Below, one piece after another: positions 1 through 8,163 of a DNA stretch of 64,000 nucleotides. Position numbers and translations under genes: made by a program. Position 1 is the stretch's first letter; every line of letters starts with the position of its first letter. The notes under the pieces are model-generated. The model was not told the origin of the DNA and searched no databases. It saw nothing but the letters and a program-made list of their open reading frames with translations. Source of the stretch: Phocaeicola coprophilus (GTDB lineage Bacteria; Bacteroidota; Bacteroidia; Bacteroidales; Bacteroidaceae); NCBI GenBank assembly GCA_016900015.1, contig JACJJM010000013.1, forward strand, positions 29,773 through 93,772. Direction: 5' to 3'.

Positions 1-437
1 TTCTTTGAAGCTTCTTCAGCTGCTGCTTTTTCTGCAGCCGCACGTTTTTCTGCTGCAATTTGTTCCGGAGTTTTGGTCGGCTGTTTGGGCGTTTCCGGTT
101 GTTGGGGTGTTTTTTGTTTAGGTGTGTCTGTTTTCTTTTGTGGGGGCATTGCCACAGTTTCTTCTTGGTCTTGAGTGATTAGTTCCTGGTCAGATGGTTC
201 TTCATTCACCGTTTCTTCAGAAGCCGTTTCCGGCCGTGATTCGTCAAGCATATCCACTTCTGTCAAGGTGTAAGGATCGGCATTGCCTTGCGATAGTTCT
301 GCATCGCCGAGCATGACAGGCACACCACTTTCTCCTTCTTGTTTGCTAGCCTTGATGGTGACAACAAGCAAGATGAGTAACACGATGAGGTGGATGACCA
401 CGGTTCCTATAATTCCTTGTAGACGGTTGTTTTTCAT
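1..437 (-). CDS. tonB: TonB-family energy transducer, C-terminus outside window
   Basis: The gene enters from the left edge; about 145 N-terminal codons are visible. It starts MKNNRLQGIIGT, followed by one hydrophobic anchor (about residues 9-27, rich in V, I and L), then an acidic stretch and a Pro/Lys/Gln-rich segment (repeated PKQ/TPK), ending in an Ala/Glu/Lys-rich helix. This is the usual N-terminal plan of TonB proteins: inner-membrane anchor plus periplasm-spanning linker. The ATG follows directly on the exbD TAA with no gap, so it is the last visible gene of a pdxJ-exbB-exbD-tonB operon. The role would be to carry proton-motive energy from ExbBD to TonB-dependent outer-membrane receptors. 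The TonB C-terminal domain cannot be seen, so a TolA-like role is not excluded. Confidence 0.8.
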   Translation of the reverse strand, partial: MKNNRLQGIIGTVVIHLIVLLILLVVTIKASKQEGESGVPVMLGDAELSQGNADPYTLTEVDMLDESRPETASEETVNEEPSDQELITQDQEETVAMPPQKKTDTPKQKTPQQPETPKQPTKTPEQIAAEKRAAAEKAAAEEASK

Positions 438-851
438 TTACTTTTCAGGTGGACGTGTTGCCAATACCATTTTATATTTGTTTTCATTTGCGATGTTCAG
501 CACTCGGACTATTTCACCATAAGGCACAGATTCGTCGGCATAGAGCGCCACATACATCTCCGGTTCTCGTTCGGCACAAGCTTTCAGGAAGTCGGGCAAT
601 TCGTCAAGTGTGACAGGCATTTCAGCTTCGTTGCCAAAACCTGCATAGTAGTTTAGATGTTTGTCGATAATGACCCGTGTGAGCGGCTTGGCCGAAGTCT
701 GTTGCTTGCCTTGAGGCAAGAGCACCTTGATGGCATTGGGGGATACCATCGTGGAGGTAATCATGAAGAATATCAGCAACAGAAAGATGATGTCCGTCAT
801 CGAAGCCATGCTGAATGTGGCTGCGATGTGGGTTTTCCGTTTTAATGCCAT
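438..851 (-). CDS. exbD: ExbD/TolR biopolymer transport protein
   Basis: The 137-residue product fits the ExbD/TolR family. The ATG at 851 (MALKRKTHIAAT) is preferred over an upstream ATG at 896 that would lie inside exbB. A single membrane helix (about residues 18-37, MTDIIFLLLIFFMI) carries the conserved Asp (D20), which takes part in proton flow through the ExbBD motor. The remaining C-terminal part is the periplasmic domain. The gene starts 5 bp after the exbB stop and its own stop abuts the tonB start, so the three are almost certainly co-transcribed and work as one inner-membrane motor complex. Confidence 0.92.
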   Translation of the reverse strand: MALKRKTHIAATFSMASMTDIIFLLLIFFMITSTMVSPNAIKVLLPQGKQQTSAKPLTRVIIDKHLNYYAGFGNEAEMPVTLDELPDFLKACAEREPEMYVALYADESVPYGEIVRVLNIANENKYKMVLATRPPEK

Positions 852-855
852 AGGC

Positions 856-1578
856 TTAGTCTTTGACTGGTTCGTTGAGCAGATCCATGAAAGCAAGAGT
901 CTTGGCTTCCAATTTGTTGACTACCGTGTCTACTTTTGCCACAAGATAATTGTAGGCAAAAAGTGAAGGGATACCTACGATAAGACCACCCACTGTGGTA
1001 ATCATGGCTTCATAGATGCCGTTTGAGAGCAAGGTAATGTCAATGTTGTTGCCGGCATTGGCCATGTCCCAAAAACAGGTGACCATACCAGTGACTGTAC
1101 CTAGAAAACCCAGCATAGGAGCTCCTCCCGCTACGGTGGCGATAACCGGCAAACGGCGTTCTAGCATACCTACTTCGATGTTTCCGGCATTCTCGATGGC
1201 TGCCTGTACGTCGGCTACCGGGCGTCCGATACGCATGATGCCTTTTTCAATCATACGTGAGGCTGGTGTATTGGTCATACGGCAATAGTTGATGGCTGAT
1301 TTGAGCTCACCACTCTGGATGTAGTCACGCATACGTTCTATGAACAGAGGATCTTCTTTTTCTGCTTTGCGAATTACAGCCCAACGCTCGAAAAAGACAT
1401 ATACACACACTATAGACAATGCGGCCAGTACGATCATAATCCAGCCGCCTTTTGTAGCCATGTCCCAAAGGTTCATTTCCGGCTCTGCCGTAGTTACAGG
1501 GGTCAGTACCGGATTATCTGTACTCACGGCTGAAGCCACCCCTTGGGCGACTTGTGCCAGAATTAAAGCAATATTCAT
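856..1578 (-). CDS. exbB: ExbB/TolQ/MotA proton-channel protein
   Basis: The product of about 240 residues has a membrane helix near residues 45-65 ([20 protein letters not shown]) and the MotA/TolQ/ExbB core with two further helices around '[23 protein letters not shown]' and '[17 protein letters not shown]'. It forms the pentameric proton channel with ExbD that powers TonB. The ATG at 1578 overlaps the pdxJ TGA by four bases (ATGA), suggesting translational coupling; an in-frame ATG at 1590 would add four residues. A hydrophobic N-terminus before the first core helix is common in Bacteroidota ExbB proteins. Confidence 0.9.
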   Translation of the reverse strand: MNIALILAQVAQGVASAVSTDNPVLTPVTTAEPEMNLWDMATKGGWIMIVLAALSIVCVYVFFERWAVIRKAEKEDPLFIERMRDYIQSGELKSAINYCRMTNTPASRMIEKGIMRIGRPVADVQAAIENAGNIEVGMLERRLPVIATVAGGAPMLGFLGTVTGMVTCFWDMANAGNNIDITLLSNGIYEAMITTVGGLIVGIPSLFAYNYLVAKVDTVVNKLEAKTLAFMDLLNEPVKD

Positions 1579-2291
1579 GAGTTGAGGCATTTTTTATATT
1601 CTGCAATGGTAGATTTCAGTCCCAAGTAAAGCGCATCGCAAATGAGTGCGTGCCCGATAGACACTTCGTCAAGCCAGGGAATTTGCTGGTGGAAATAGGT
1701 CAAGTTTTCCAGACTCAAGTCATGACCTGCATTGAGTCCTAAACCTAGTGAACGGGCATGGCGTGCTGCTTCCACAAATGGAGCTACGGCAGTTTCTTTA
1801 TCTTTAGGATAGAGCGAAGCGTAAGGTTCGGTGTAAAGCTCCACACGGTCTGTGCCGGCTTTGGCTGCGTAGTCAAGCATTTCGAGTTCGGTGCCAACGA
1901 ATACGGAAGTTCGGATGCCCGCTTTCTTGAATGTGTCAAGCACTTCTGTCAGGAAGTCGAAGTGGGTCTTTGTGTCCCATCCAGCATTGGATGTGAGTTG
2001 GTCGGGTTTGTCAGGCACGAGTGTCACTTGGGTCGGCTTTGCCTTGAGCACCAAGTCGATGAATTCGCGACTAGGGTAGCCTTCGATGTTGAATTCCGTG
2101 CGAAGCACACCGCGGAGGTCAAATACGTCCGTACGGCGTATGTGCCGTTCGTCGGGGCGTGGATGTACCGTTATGCCATCGGCACCGAACGATTCGCAGT
2201 CCAAAGCCACTTTTACGACATTGGGATTATTGCCACCACGAGCATTGCGTAAGGTGGCTACCTTATTGATATTTACACTTAACTTTGTCAT
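1575..2291 (-). CDS. pdxJ: Pyridoxine 5'-phosphate synthase
   Basis: PdxJ condenses 1-deoxyxylulose 5-phosphate with 3-amino-2-oxopropyl phosphate to make pyridoxine 5'-phosphate in the cytoplasm. The 238-residue protein begins [19 protein letters not shown], a typical PdxJ start. It carries the phosphate-binding and active-site segments '[17 protein letters not shown]', '[21 protein letters not shown]' and the C-terminal '[15 protein letters not shown]'. A longer frame reaching back to 2456 would run through the promoter region and across the nadK start, so the ATG at 2291 is chosen. It heads the exbB-exbD-tonB operon; this linkage to TonB genes is common in Bacteroidales but has no obvious metabolic reason. 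Confidence 0.95.
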   Translation of the reverse strand: MTKLSVNINKVATLRNARGGNNPNVVKVALDCESFGADGITVHPRPDERHIRRTDVFDLRGVLRTEFNIEGYPSREFIDLVLKAKPTQVTLVPDKPDQLTSNAGWDTKTHFDFLTEVLDTFKKAGIRTSVFVGTELEMLDYAAKAGTDRVELYTEPYASLYPKDKETAVAPFVEAARHARSLGLGLNAGHDLSLENLTYFHQQIPWLDEVSIGHALICDALYLGLKSTIAEYKKCLNS

Positions 2292-2320
2292 AGTTCTAAT
2301 AGTCTGTTTTAAAAAAAGTG

Positions 2321-2328
2321 TATCTTTG
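2321..2328 (+). promoter_or_regulatory. Putative nadK promoter -7 box
   Basis: TATCTTTG matches the Bacteroidota -7 consensus TAnnTTTG about 100 bp before the nadK ATG. It lies in the 139-bp space between divergent pdxJ and nadK. No clean -33 TTTG was found. Confidence 0.45.
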
Positions 2329-2345
2329 CAACTAATTTCTATGTG

Positions 2346-2353
2346 CAAATGTA
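2346..2353 (-). promoter_or_regulatory. Putative pdxJ-exbBD-tonB promoter -7 box
   Basis: On the minus strand this reads TACATTTG (TAnnTTTG), 55 bp upstream of the pdxJ ATG. It lies about 20 bp from the opposing nadK -7 box, so the two promoters probably overlap. Confidence 0.45.
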
Positions 2354-2430
2354 ATAGGTTTCTACGGAAAAGAGACCATTTGCATGGAAAAGAATAATAA
2401 ATTAAAGTAAAAACAAAACAGCCCCTTCGT

Positions 2431-3300
2431 ATGAGATTTGTCCTTTTTGGAAACACTTATCAGACGAAAAAGTCCAGTCATATAGAAAAGTTGCTGGGTG
2501 TCCTTCGTCGTCTGCAAAACGAGATTTACATGGACCGTTCTTTTTATGAGTTCGTGAAGCAGGAATTGGGACTGCCGTTTGAACCTGACGGGGTATTTGA
2601 AGATGGACAATTCACTGCTGATCTGGCTATCAGCATGGGTGGTGACGGTACATTTTTGAAAGCGGCTAGCCGCATCGGCAGCAAGAATATTCCCATCGTG
2701 GGCATTAATACGGGGCGTTTGGGATTCTTGGCTGATATTATGCCGGAAGAGATTGAGTGCGCATTTGAAAATATAATGAAAGGTGATTATCACGTGCAGG
2801 AACGAAAAGTGTTGCAAATAGAATGTGATGGACAAGCACTGGATGGTTATCCTTTCGCATTAAATGAGGTGGCTGTGCTCAAACGCGACAGCTCGTCAAT
2901 GATTAGTATCCATACGACTGTTAATGGTCAATACCTGACCACTTATCAGGCAGACGGATTGATTGTAGCCACACCTACGGGTTCGACGGCTTATTCGCTG
3001 AGTGTCGGAGGTCCCATTATGGTGCCGCAGTCGGGTATATTGGCGTTGACACCGGTCGCTCCTCACAGCTTGAATCTGCGTCCCATTGTGATTCGTGATG
3101 ACTGTGAGATTATATTGGACATCGAAAGCCGCAGCCATAATTTTCTTGTGGCCATTGATGGTCGGAGTGAGGGTTTGCATGAAGGCTCCCGGTTGACGAT
3201 TCGTCGTGCACCATATACCATAAAACTCGTACAACAGACAGGACATACGTTTTTCACAACACTGCGTGAAAAGATGATGTGGGGGGCAGACAAGCGCTGA
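2431..3300 (+). CDS. nadK: NAD kinase
   Basis: NadK phosphorylates NAD+ to NADP+ with ATP or polyphosphate. The 289-residue product has the catalytic GGDG motif at residues 70-73 ([13 protein letters not shown]), the NE(V) substrate motif at 145-149, and the glycine-rich [12 protein letters not shown] segment at 184-195, all diagnostic of ATP-NAD kinases. Length is normal. The gene is transcribed alone and is divergent from pdxJ. A compact GC hairpin follows two bases after the stop codon. Confidence 0.96.
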   Translation: MRFVLFGNTYQTKKSSHIEKLLGVLRRLQNEIYMDRSFYEFVKQELGLPFEPDGVFEDGQFTADLAISMGGDGTFLKAASRIGSKNIPIVGINTGRLGFLADIMPEEIECAFENIMKGDYHVQERKVLQIECDGQALDGYPFALNEVAVLKRDSSSMISIHTTVNGQYLTTYQADGLIVATPTGSTAYSLSVGGPIMVPQSGILALTPVAPHSLNLRPIVIRDDCEIILDIESRSHNFLVAIDGRSEGLHEGSRLTIRRAPYTIKLVQQTGHTFFTTLREKMMWGADKR

Positions 3301-3301
3301 A

Positions 3302-3322
3302 CCACGGTTCTTTAAACCGTGG
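3302..3322 (+). terminator. Hairpin just after nadK
   Basis: CCACGGTT and AACCGTGG form a perfect 8-bp stem around a 5-nt loop directly after the nadK stop. There is no long T tract after it, so it may act only as a weak terminator or mRNA end stabiliser. Confidence 0.4.
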
Positions 3323-3428
3323 ATGGACAACTTATAATTCGCGTTTTCTTCCGTGTTCGCGTCCGGATGTTTGATGCGGTCCCTGTCCCCGTCACGACAT
3401 CCGTCCGGCAGCCCCTTAACACCGCCCG

Positions 3429-3497
3429 ACCACGGAAAGGAGGGTAGCCGAGGACGGATAGGACTCCGTGGTCGGACGGAAAGGAAGGCTAGGTCGC
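3429..3497 (+). repeat. GC-rich dispersed repeat, copy 1
   Basis: This segment contains CGTGGTCGGACGGAAAGGAA, which is also present exactly in copy 2 (12325-12380), and AGGAGGGTAG followed by CGAGGACGG, close to pieces of copies 3 and 4. It fills part of the 540-bp space between nadK and the acyl-CoA dehydrogenase. Short frames crossing it look like chance frames of repeat DNA. Confidence 0.7.
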
Positions 3498-3570
3498 CTG
3501 CCCTTCAAGGCTTGTTTGACTATCTTTGTTTTTAAATCCAAATCAGTTCATTAGCACGTTTGTTCAAACT

Positions 3571-3693
3571 CTTTGGCCGCTTTTCGATTTCTGCCGGCAT
3601 CTATTCCCGCCCTTTTCCTTGACATAGCCCGCTATGCCTTCGGAAAAGAACAGAAAAATCTATCTGGCATAAATCAAAAAAATCGTCTCAAAG
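3571..3693. repeat. MITE-like long imperfect hairpin, element 1
   Basis: The two halves of this 123-bp segment fold on each other: CTTTG (3571) with CAAAG (3689), GATTTCTGCC (3586) with GGCATAAATC (3666), CTTTTCC (3612) with GGAAAAG (3642), around the perfect centre CATAGCCCGCTATG (3623-3636). Element 2 (12043-12233) has the same centre and a similar arm plan and also lies next to a GC-rich repeat. No open reading frame inside is convincing. Confidence 0.6.
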
Positions 3694-3743
3694 CCTAATG
3701 ACCGATTGGGGTTAAATGAAAGAGCCGTGGCATTGAACCAACC

Positions 3744-3792
3744 AAAAGAGAGAACGCGTCAAGACAATACATCTTGGCGCGTTCTCTCTTTT
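3744..3792. terminator. Strong bidirectional terminator
   Basis: A 21-bp inverted repeat with one non-matching pair (AAAAGAGAGAACGCG followed by CAAGA, and its partner) encloses a 7-nt loop. An A tract on one side and a T tract on the other make it a rho-independent terminator for both the rightward nadK transcript and the leftward acyl-CoA dehydrogenase operon. Confidence 0.85.
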
Positions 3793-3840
3793 GCTCTGTG
3801 GGGAAGTTATTCCCGTGTCACGGGAAGGATACCCTCTTGT

Positions 3841-5547
3841 TTATTTGCGATAGTTTTCCAATTCTTCCGGGCGGAATTTGCAGATGAAGTCAGCGTGTTT
3901 GCCTACTTCGGCTTCGGCATAGCGTATGTAGACGTTGGCCGAGTGGGTGAAGAGGTCCGCATCGGCTGTGGCTTCCAACACAAGTAGATGGCCCATGATG
4001 GTGAAGGCTGCCATTTCAACCAACCGACGTGCCACGAAGTCCTGGAACTCTTGATTCTTCAGTTCATTGACACGGGCTGTTGCTGCTTCGAGACTGTCAG
4101 CCATCACTTTCAGGCGTGTCCGGAGGCCTTCGAAAGCCGGGGCGCATGGCATGGCTTCGTATGCACGGATTTGGCTCAAGTAAGCTCCGTTAGTGACGTA
4201 GCGGATTGCTGCTACAGTCTGTAGTTGGGTGGTGCCTTCATAGATGGAGGTGATACGTGCGTCGCGATAGAGGCGTTCACAAGTATAGTCCTTCATAAAG
4301 CCCGAACCGCCGTGGATTTGGATACAGTCATACGTGTTTTGATTGGCATATTCGCTACCCATGCCTTTTGCCAGTGGCGTGAAACTGTCTGCAAGTTTTG
4401 CATATTTTTTCTGTTCTTGGCGTTCTTCCGGTGAGAGCTTGCGTTCGCGAGCGATGTCGTCAAGCGCTTTGTAGACATCGACAAAACGTGCCGTCTCATA
4501 AAGCAGTGCGCGTGAAGCGTCAAGTTTGGCTTTCATTGCGGAGAGCATGTCATAGACAGCCGGGAACTGGATAATAGCTTTGCCGAATTGTTTCCGGTCA
4601 CGTGCATAGGCCAATGCTTCATTGTAGGCTGCTTGGGAGAGACCAACACTTTGTGCAGCGATGCCCAGGCGAGCACCGTTCATCAGAGCCATCACATATT
4701 TGATAAGTCCTAACTTGCGATCACCGCAGAGTTCAGCCTTCGCATTCTTGTAGACAAGTTCGCAGGTGGGAGAACCTTTGATGCCCATCTTATTTTCGAT
4801 GCGACGTACGTCGACACCTCCGTCGCGCTTGTCGTAGATGAACATGGAGAGTCCGCGACCGTCGTGCGTGCCTTCTTCCGAGCGGGCGAGTACGAGGTGG
4901 ATGTCAGAGTCTCCGTTGGTGATAAAGCGTTTTACGCCGTTGAGTCTCCAGCAGTTTTCTTTTTCGTCGAAGGTGGCTTTCAACATGACGGATTGGAGGT
5001 CAGAGCCTGCATCCGGTTCGGTGAGGTCCATAGACATAGTCGCGCCTTGGCAGACACGGGTCAGGAAACGTTGGTGTTGGTCTTCGTTGCCAAATTCATA
5101 AAGTGTTTCTGCGCAGTCTTGCAGTCCCCAAAGGTTTTCAAAACCGGCATCGGCACGCGACACGATGTCGGCGGCCATGATGTAGGGCACAATGGGGAAG
5201 TTCAGTCCACCAAATCGTCGCGGCATGGCCATGCCCATGAGTCCGGCTTTGCGGGCGGCTTCGAGGTTGGCTTGTGTGCCGCTGGCATAGGTCACACGTC
5301 CGTTGGCTACGGTCGGGCCTTCATGGTCGACGCCTTCAGCGTTGGGAGCAATGACGTCGCCACAGAGTTCGCCCACGATTTCGAGGACGCGGTCATAGCT
5401 GTCCATGGCGTCCTGGAAGTCCATCGGGGCATAGTCATACTTGTCTTTATCTGCAAAGTTTCGCTCTTTGAGCTCCACGATGCGGCGCATCAACGGGTGA
5501 TTCAGATGATGCTTCAATTCGGGGGTATCGGTATAAAAGTTTGCCAT
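3841..5547 (-). CDS. Acyl-CoA dehydrogenase (long form)
   Basis: This FAD enzyme oxidises acyl-CoA to enoyl-CoA and passes electrons to electron-transfer flavoprotein. At 568 residues it is longer than the usual 380-residue enzymes and carries the C-terminal extension domain of the long acyl-CoA dehydrogenases. Visible family segments are 'MSMDLTEPDAGSDLQSV' (flavin/substrate), 'RFITNGDSDIHLVLARS', 'QIHGGSGFMKDYTCERLYRDARI' and 'SIYEGTTQLQ', whose Glu is at the catalytic-base position. It is the last gene of the etfB-etfA cluster, fitting EtfAB as its electron acceptor. The physiological acyl-CoA cannot be inferred. Confidence 0.93.
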   Translation of the reverse strand: MANFYTDTPELKHHLNHPLMRRIVELKERNFADKDKYDYAPMDFQDAMDSYDRVLEIVGELCGDVIAPNAEGVDHEGPTVANGRVTYASGTQANLEAARKAGLMGMAMPRRFGGLNFPIVPYIMAADIVSRADAGFENLWGLQDCAETLYEFGNEDQHQRFLTRVCQGATMSMDLTEPDAGSDLQSVMLKATFDEKENCWRLNGVKRFITNGDSDIHLVLARSEEGTHDGRGLSMFIYDKRDGGVDVRRIENKMGIKGSPTCELVYKNAKAELCGDRKLGLIKYVMALMNGARLGIAAQSVGLSQAAYNEALAYARDRKQFGKAIIQFPAVYDMLSAMKAKLDASRALLYETARFVDVYKALDDIARERKLSPEERQEQKKYAKLADSFTPLAKGMGSEYANQNTYDCIQIHGGSGFMKDYTCERLYRDARITSIYEGTTQLQTVAAIRYVTNGAYLSQIRAYEAMPCAPAFEGLRTRLKVMADSLEAATARVNELKNQEFQDFVARRLVEMAAFTIMGHLLVLEATADADLFTHSANVYIRYAEAEVGKHADFICKFRPEELENYRK

Positions 5548-5580
5548 AATTTTTACACTTTAATTAGTTGAAAGTTTATT

Positions 5581-6327
5581 TTAAGGATTATTGTAAGAGA
5601 ACGGCATAACGAAGCGTACATTTACTTTTTTGCCTTTTTGTATTCCCGGGTGCCATGTATATTTTTGGGCCATTCGTTCGAACGATTTCAAAGCAGCTTT
5701 TTCCAGTATAGGATTAGGCTTGTTAAGCACCTTGGGTTGGGTCATATTTCCTTCTTTGTCGATGATGAATTGGATGATGACACGTCCCGTGATATTTTTC
5801 TCTTTAGCTTCTTTGGGATAATAGAGCACGCTGGATACAGCTTTGCGCAAGGCTTCGTTGCCTCCCGGGAAAGTGGCCATACATTCATATGGTTCCTTGT
5901 TGCGGGTCTTGTTTCCGTCTTGATCATAGATGTAGCTGGTTTTCATCTTGCCTTCTTTGTTGAAGGTGTCTTCTCTGCAGATTTTTCCGTCAGGGTAAAA
6001 CGTCTTCAACGACTGAGGACGATTAGCCGTGTAAGTAATCTCTTCTTCCACGTTGCCATTGTCATAGAACGTTTTCGAGACGCCTTCTTTCATACGTCGG
6101 TTGGTTTCTTTCGTATAGCGTAGATAGTAAGTCGTTTCTTTCAATATTCCTTTCAGATTATAAGTATCTACTTTATATAAGGGGGGCTCATGGTTGACTA
6201 TTGCATATCCTGTCGCCTTTTCTTTCTGGCACCATTGATTGCCTTTGACATAGATGGTGTCTTGTGCCCAGCTTACGCTAAAGCATCCTCCCAATAGACA
6301 GAGTAAAGCGAATTGTTTCATAGTCAT
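5581..6327 (-). CDS. Secreted MORN-repeat/TonB C-terminal domain protein (paralogue 1)
   Basis: The 248-residue product has a signal peptide (MKQFALLCLLGGCFSVSWAQ), then YwqK/MORN_2-like antitoxin-type repeats ('FYDNGNVEEEITYTANRPQS', 'FYPDGKICRED'), then a TonB C-terminal-like domain from 'FPGGNEALRKAV' to 'VRFVMPFSYN'. It lacks the membrane anchor and Pro-rich linker of a real TonB, so it should be a soluble or loosely attached periplasmic protein. Start may be ATG 6327 or the second ATG at 6321. It shares its whole architecture with the next gene, a tandem duplication, and both are lodged between etfA and the acyl-CoA dehydrogenase. Function unknown. Confidence 0.82.
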   Translation of the reverse strand: MTMKQFALLCLLGGCFSVSWAQDTIYVKGNQWCQKEKATGYAIVNHEPPLYKVDTYNLKGILKETTYYLRYTKETNRRMKEGVSKTFYDNGNVEEEITYTANRPQSLKTFYPDGKICREDTFNKEGKMKTSYIYDQDGNKTRNKEPYECMATFPGGNEALRKAVSSVLYYPKEAKEKNITGRVIIQFIIDKEGNMTQPKVLNKPNPILEKAALKSFERMAQKYTWHPGIQKGKKVNVRFVMPFSYNNP

Positions 6328-6339
6328 AAAGCTTTAAAA

Positions 6340-7122
6340 TTACTTTTTATGAAAAGCAGGAGATTGAAGATTGAAGACTATGGGAATTACCATTTTGTCA
6401 TTGACCTTTTCACCTTGCGAGATGCTTGGTTCCCATGTGTATTTCTTGCCGATAGTTTCAATCACTCGCATGGCTTCCTGGTCCAGCGAGGGATGCAGGC
6501 GGCGCAGGAATTTGGGATTGACCATTTGGCCTTCCTTGTTGATGGTGAATTGCATGATAACCCGTCCTGTGACATGGGCTTTAAAGGCATCCTTTGGATA
6601 TTTCAGCGTTGATTTTATCGCGTCTCTGAAGGCTGTGTTTCCTCCCGGAAATTCCGCTCTTCGTTCCCATGGTTCTTTGTTCTTGGTCGCTTTTCCGCTT
6701 TCATCATACAGGAGACTCTTTTCCAATTTTCCGTTTTTGTCGTAGCTGTCTTCCCTTTGCAATTTTCCGTTCGGGTAGTATGCTTTGACAGAATGGAGTT
6801 TTCCTTTGGAATAGAGGGTAGAGGCCTTGATACTCCCATCGTTGTAATAAAGAGTGGATTCTCCTTCTTTGATGCGAGCGGATATGTCTTTGACATATTT
6901 GTTGTAGCAAGTCGTTTCAACCAATGTCCCGTCCATCGTATAGTAGCTGACTTTCTTGACGGAAGGTATTGATGTGACGACTGCATACATCGCAGCCTTT
7001 TCCTTGGAGCACCATGCCTGTTGTTTGTTGACATAGATGGTGTCCACTTGCACCTGTTGGGCCTGTGCAACGGATGTAGATAGTCCGGCAATTAACAGCG
7101 ATGCCAAGATGATGTTTTTCAT
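6340..7122 (-). CDS. Secreted MORN-repeat/TonB C-terminal domain protein (paralogue 2)
   Basis: The 260-residue paralogue of the preceding gene has a signal peptide (MKNIILASLLIAGLSTSVAQ), a shared 'QVDTIYVNKQQAWCSKEKA' segment matching 'DTIYVKGNQWCQKEKA' in paralogue 1, MORN_2-like repeats ('LYYNDGSIKAS', 'YYPNGKLQRED'), and a TonB C-terminal-like domain ('FPGGNTAFRDAI' to 'MVIPIVFNL'). It starts 15 bp after etfA and ends 12 bp before paralogue 1, so all look co-transcribed with the flavoprotein genes. Known proteins of this plan are common and mostly uncharacterised in Bacteroidota. Confidence 0.82.
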   Translation of the reverse strand: MKNIILASLLIAGLSTSVAQAQQVQVDTIYVNKQQAWCSKEKAAMYAVVTSIPSVKKVSYYTMDGTLVETTCYNKYVKDISARIKEGESTLYYNDGSIKASTLYSKGKLHSVKAYYPNGKLQREDSYDKNGKLEKSLLYDESGKATKNKEPWERRAEFPGGNTAFRDAIKSTLKYPKDAFKAHVTGRVIMQFTINKEGQMVNPKFLRRLHPSLDQEAMRVIETIGKKYTWEPSISQGEKVNDKMVIPIVFNLQSPAFHKK

Positions 7123-7137
7123 GATCTCCCAGTGAGC

Positions 7138-8157
7138 TTACTTACTGTTCTGTTTGTAGTACTTTATCATCTTCGGGATAACTTCCTCCACCGTGCCATT
7201 GATGATGTAGTCGGCAATGGTGTTGATGGGAGCGTTCGGGTCATTATTGATGGAGATGATGATGCCGCTTTCCTGCATGCCGGCGATGTGCTGGATTTGT
7301 CCGCTAATGCCGCAGGCGATGTAGAGTTTCGGGCGGACGGTGACACCTGTCTGGCCTATCTGGCGATCGTGGTCGCAGAATCCCGCATCGACGGCTGCAC
7401 GGCTGGCGCCTACTTCGGCATGGAGTTCTTTGGCCAAGTCGAACAGCATGTCAAATCCTTCCTTGGAACCCATACCGTAACCGCCGGCCACGATGATGGG
7501 CGAACCTTTCAGGTTGTTCTTGGCTTTTTCCACATGGCGTTCGATGACTTTGACCACATAGTCCGTTTCGGGAACGAACTTGGCTACGTCGTGGCGGATG
7601 ACTTCACCTTGGTAGTTCGGGTCGAGCACTTCTTTCTTCATCACGCCTTCGCGCACGGTGGCCATTTGCGGACGGTGCTCGGGGTTGATGATGGTGGCCA
7701 CGATGTTGCCGCCGAATGCCGGGCGGATTTGATAGAGCAGGTTTTCGTATGTGATGCCTGCTTTCTTGTCTTCATGATTGCCGATTTCGAGCGATGTGCA
7801 GTCGGCGGTCAGTCCGCTGGTCAACGCTGAAGAGACGCGCGGGCCAAGATCACGTCCGATAACCGTCGCTCCCATCAGGCATATCTGTGGTTTTTCAGCT
7901 TTAAACAAGTTGACGAGGATGGACGTGTGAGGGAGGGAGGTGTAGGGAAAGAGTCCCGGCGCGTCAAACACATGTAGTTTGTCTACGCCGTAAGGCAATA
8001 CTTGTTTTTCGATACCTTCAAGGCCAGCGCCGGCCACGATGGCTTCCAGTTGGCAACCTAATTGGTTGGCCAGTTTGCGTCCTTTGGTCAGGAGTTCGAG
8101 ACTTACGTCGGCCACGGTCGTGCCTTCAAGCTCGCAATATACAAATACGTTGTTCAT
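7138..8157 (-). CDS. etfA: Electron-transfer flavoprotein alpha subunit
   Basis: EtfA binds FAD and, with EtfB, accepts electrons from acyl-CoA dehydrogenase. The 339-residue product has the C-terminal FAD domain with 'GASRAAVDAGFCDHDRQIG', 'LYIACGISGQIQH' and 'IISINNDPNAPI', the standard ETF-alpha signature. The start is the ATG at 8157 (MNNVFVYCELEG); a TTG six bases upstream opens the same frame but is less likely. It begins 6 bp after the etfB stop. Downstream come the two MORN/TonB-C genes and then the dehydrogenase. Confidence 0.95.
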   Translation of the reverse strand: MNNVFVYCELEGTTVADVSLELLTKGRKLANQLGCQLEAIVAGAGLEGIEKQVLPYGVDKLHVFDAPGLFPYTSLPHTSILVNLFKAEKPQICLMGATVIGRDLGPRVSSALTSGLTADCTSLEIGNHEDKKAGITYENLLYQIRPAFGGNIVATIINPEHRPQMATVREGVMKKEVLDPNYQGEVIRHDVAKFVPETDYVVKVIERHVEKAKNNLKGSPIIVAGGYGMGSKEGFDMLFDLAKELHAEVGASRAAVDAGFCDHDRQIGQTGVTVRPKLYIACGISGQIQHIAGMQESGIIISINNDPNAPINTIADYIINGTVEEVIPKMIKYYKQNSK

Positions 8158-8163
8158 AGTCAA

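Noticed and set aside
3353..3535. 60-codon frame rich in Arg/Pro/Gly on the plus strand
   Set aside because: It lies wholly in GC-rich repeat copy 1; Arg/Pro/Gly-rich composition is what chance frames in such DNA give.
7132..7830. 232-codon plus-strand frame opposite etfA, and similar long antisense frames (e.g. 52528-54387 opposite uvrA, 30923-31936 opposite sdaA)
   Set aside because: All are mirror frames of strongly supported genes with high GC; none has family motifs or signals.
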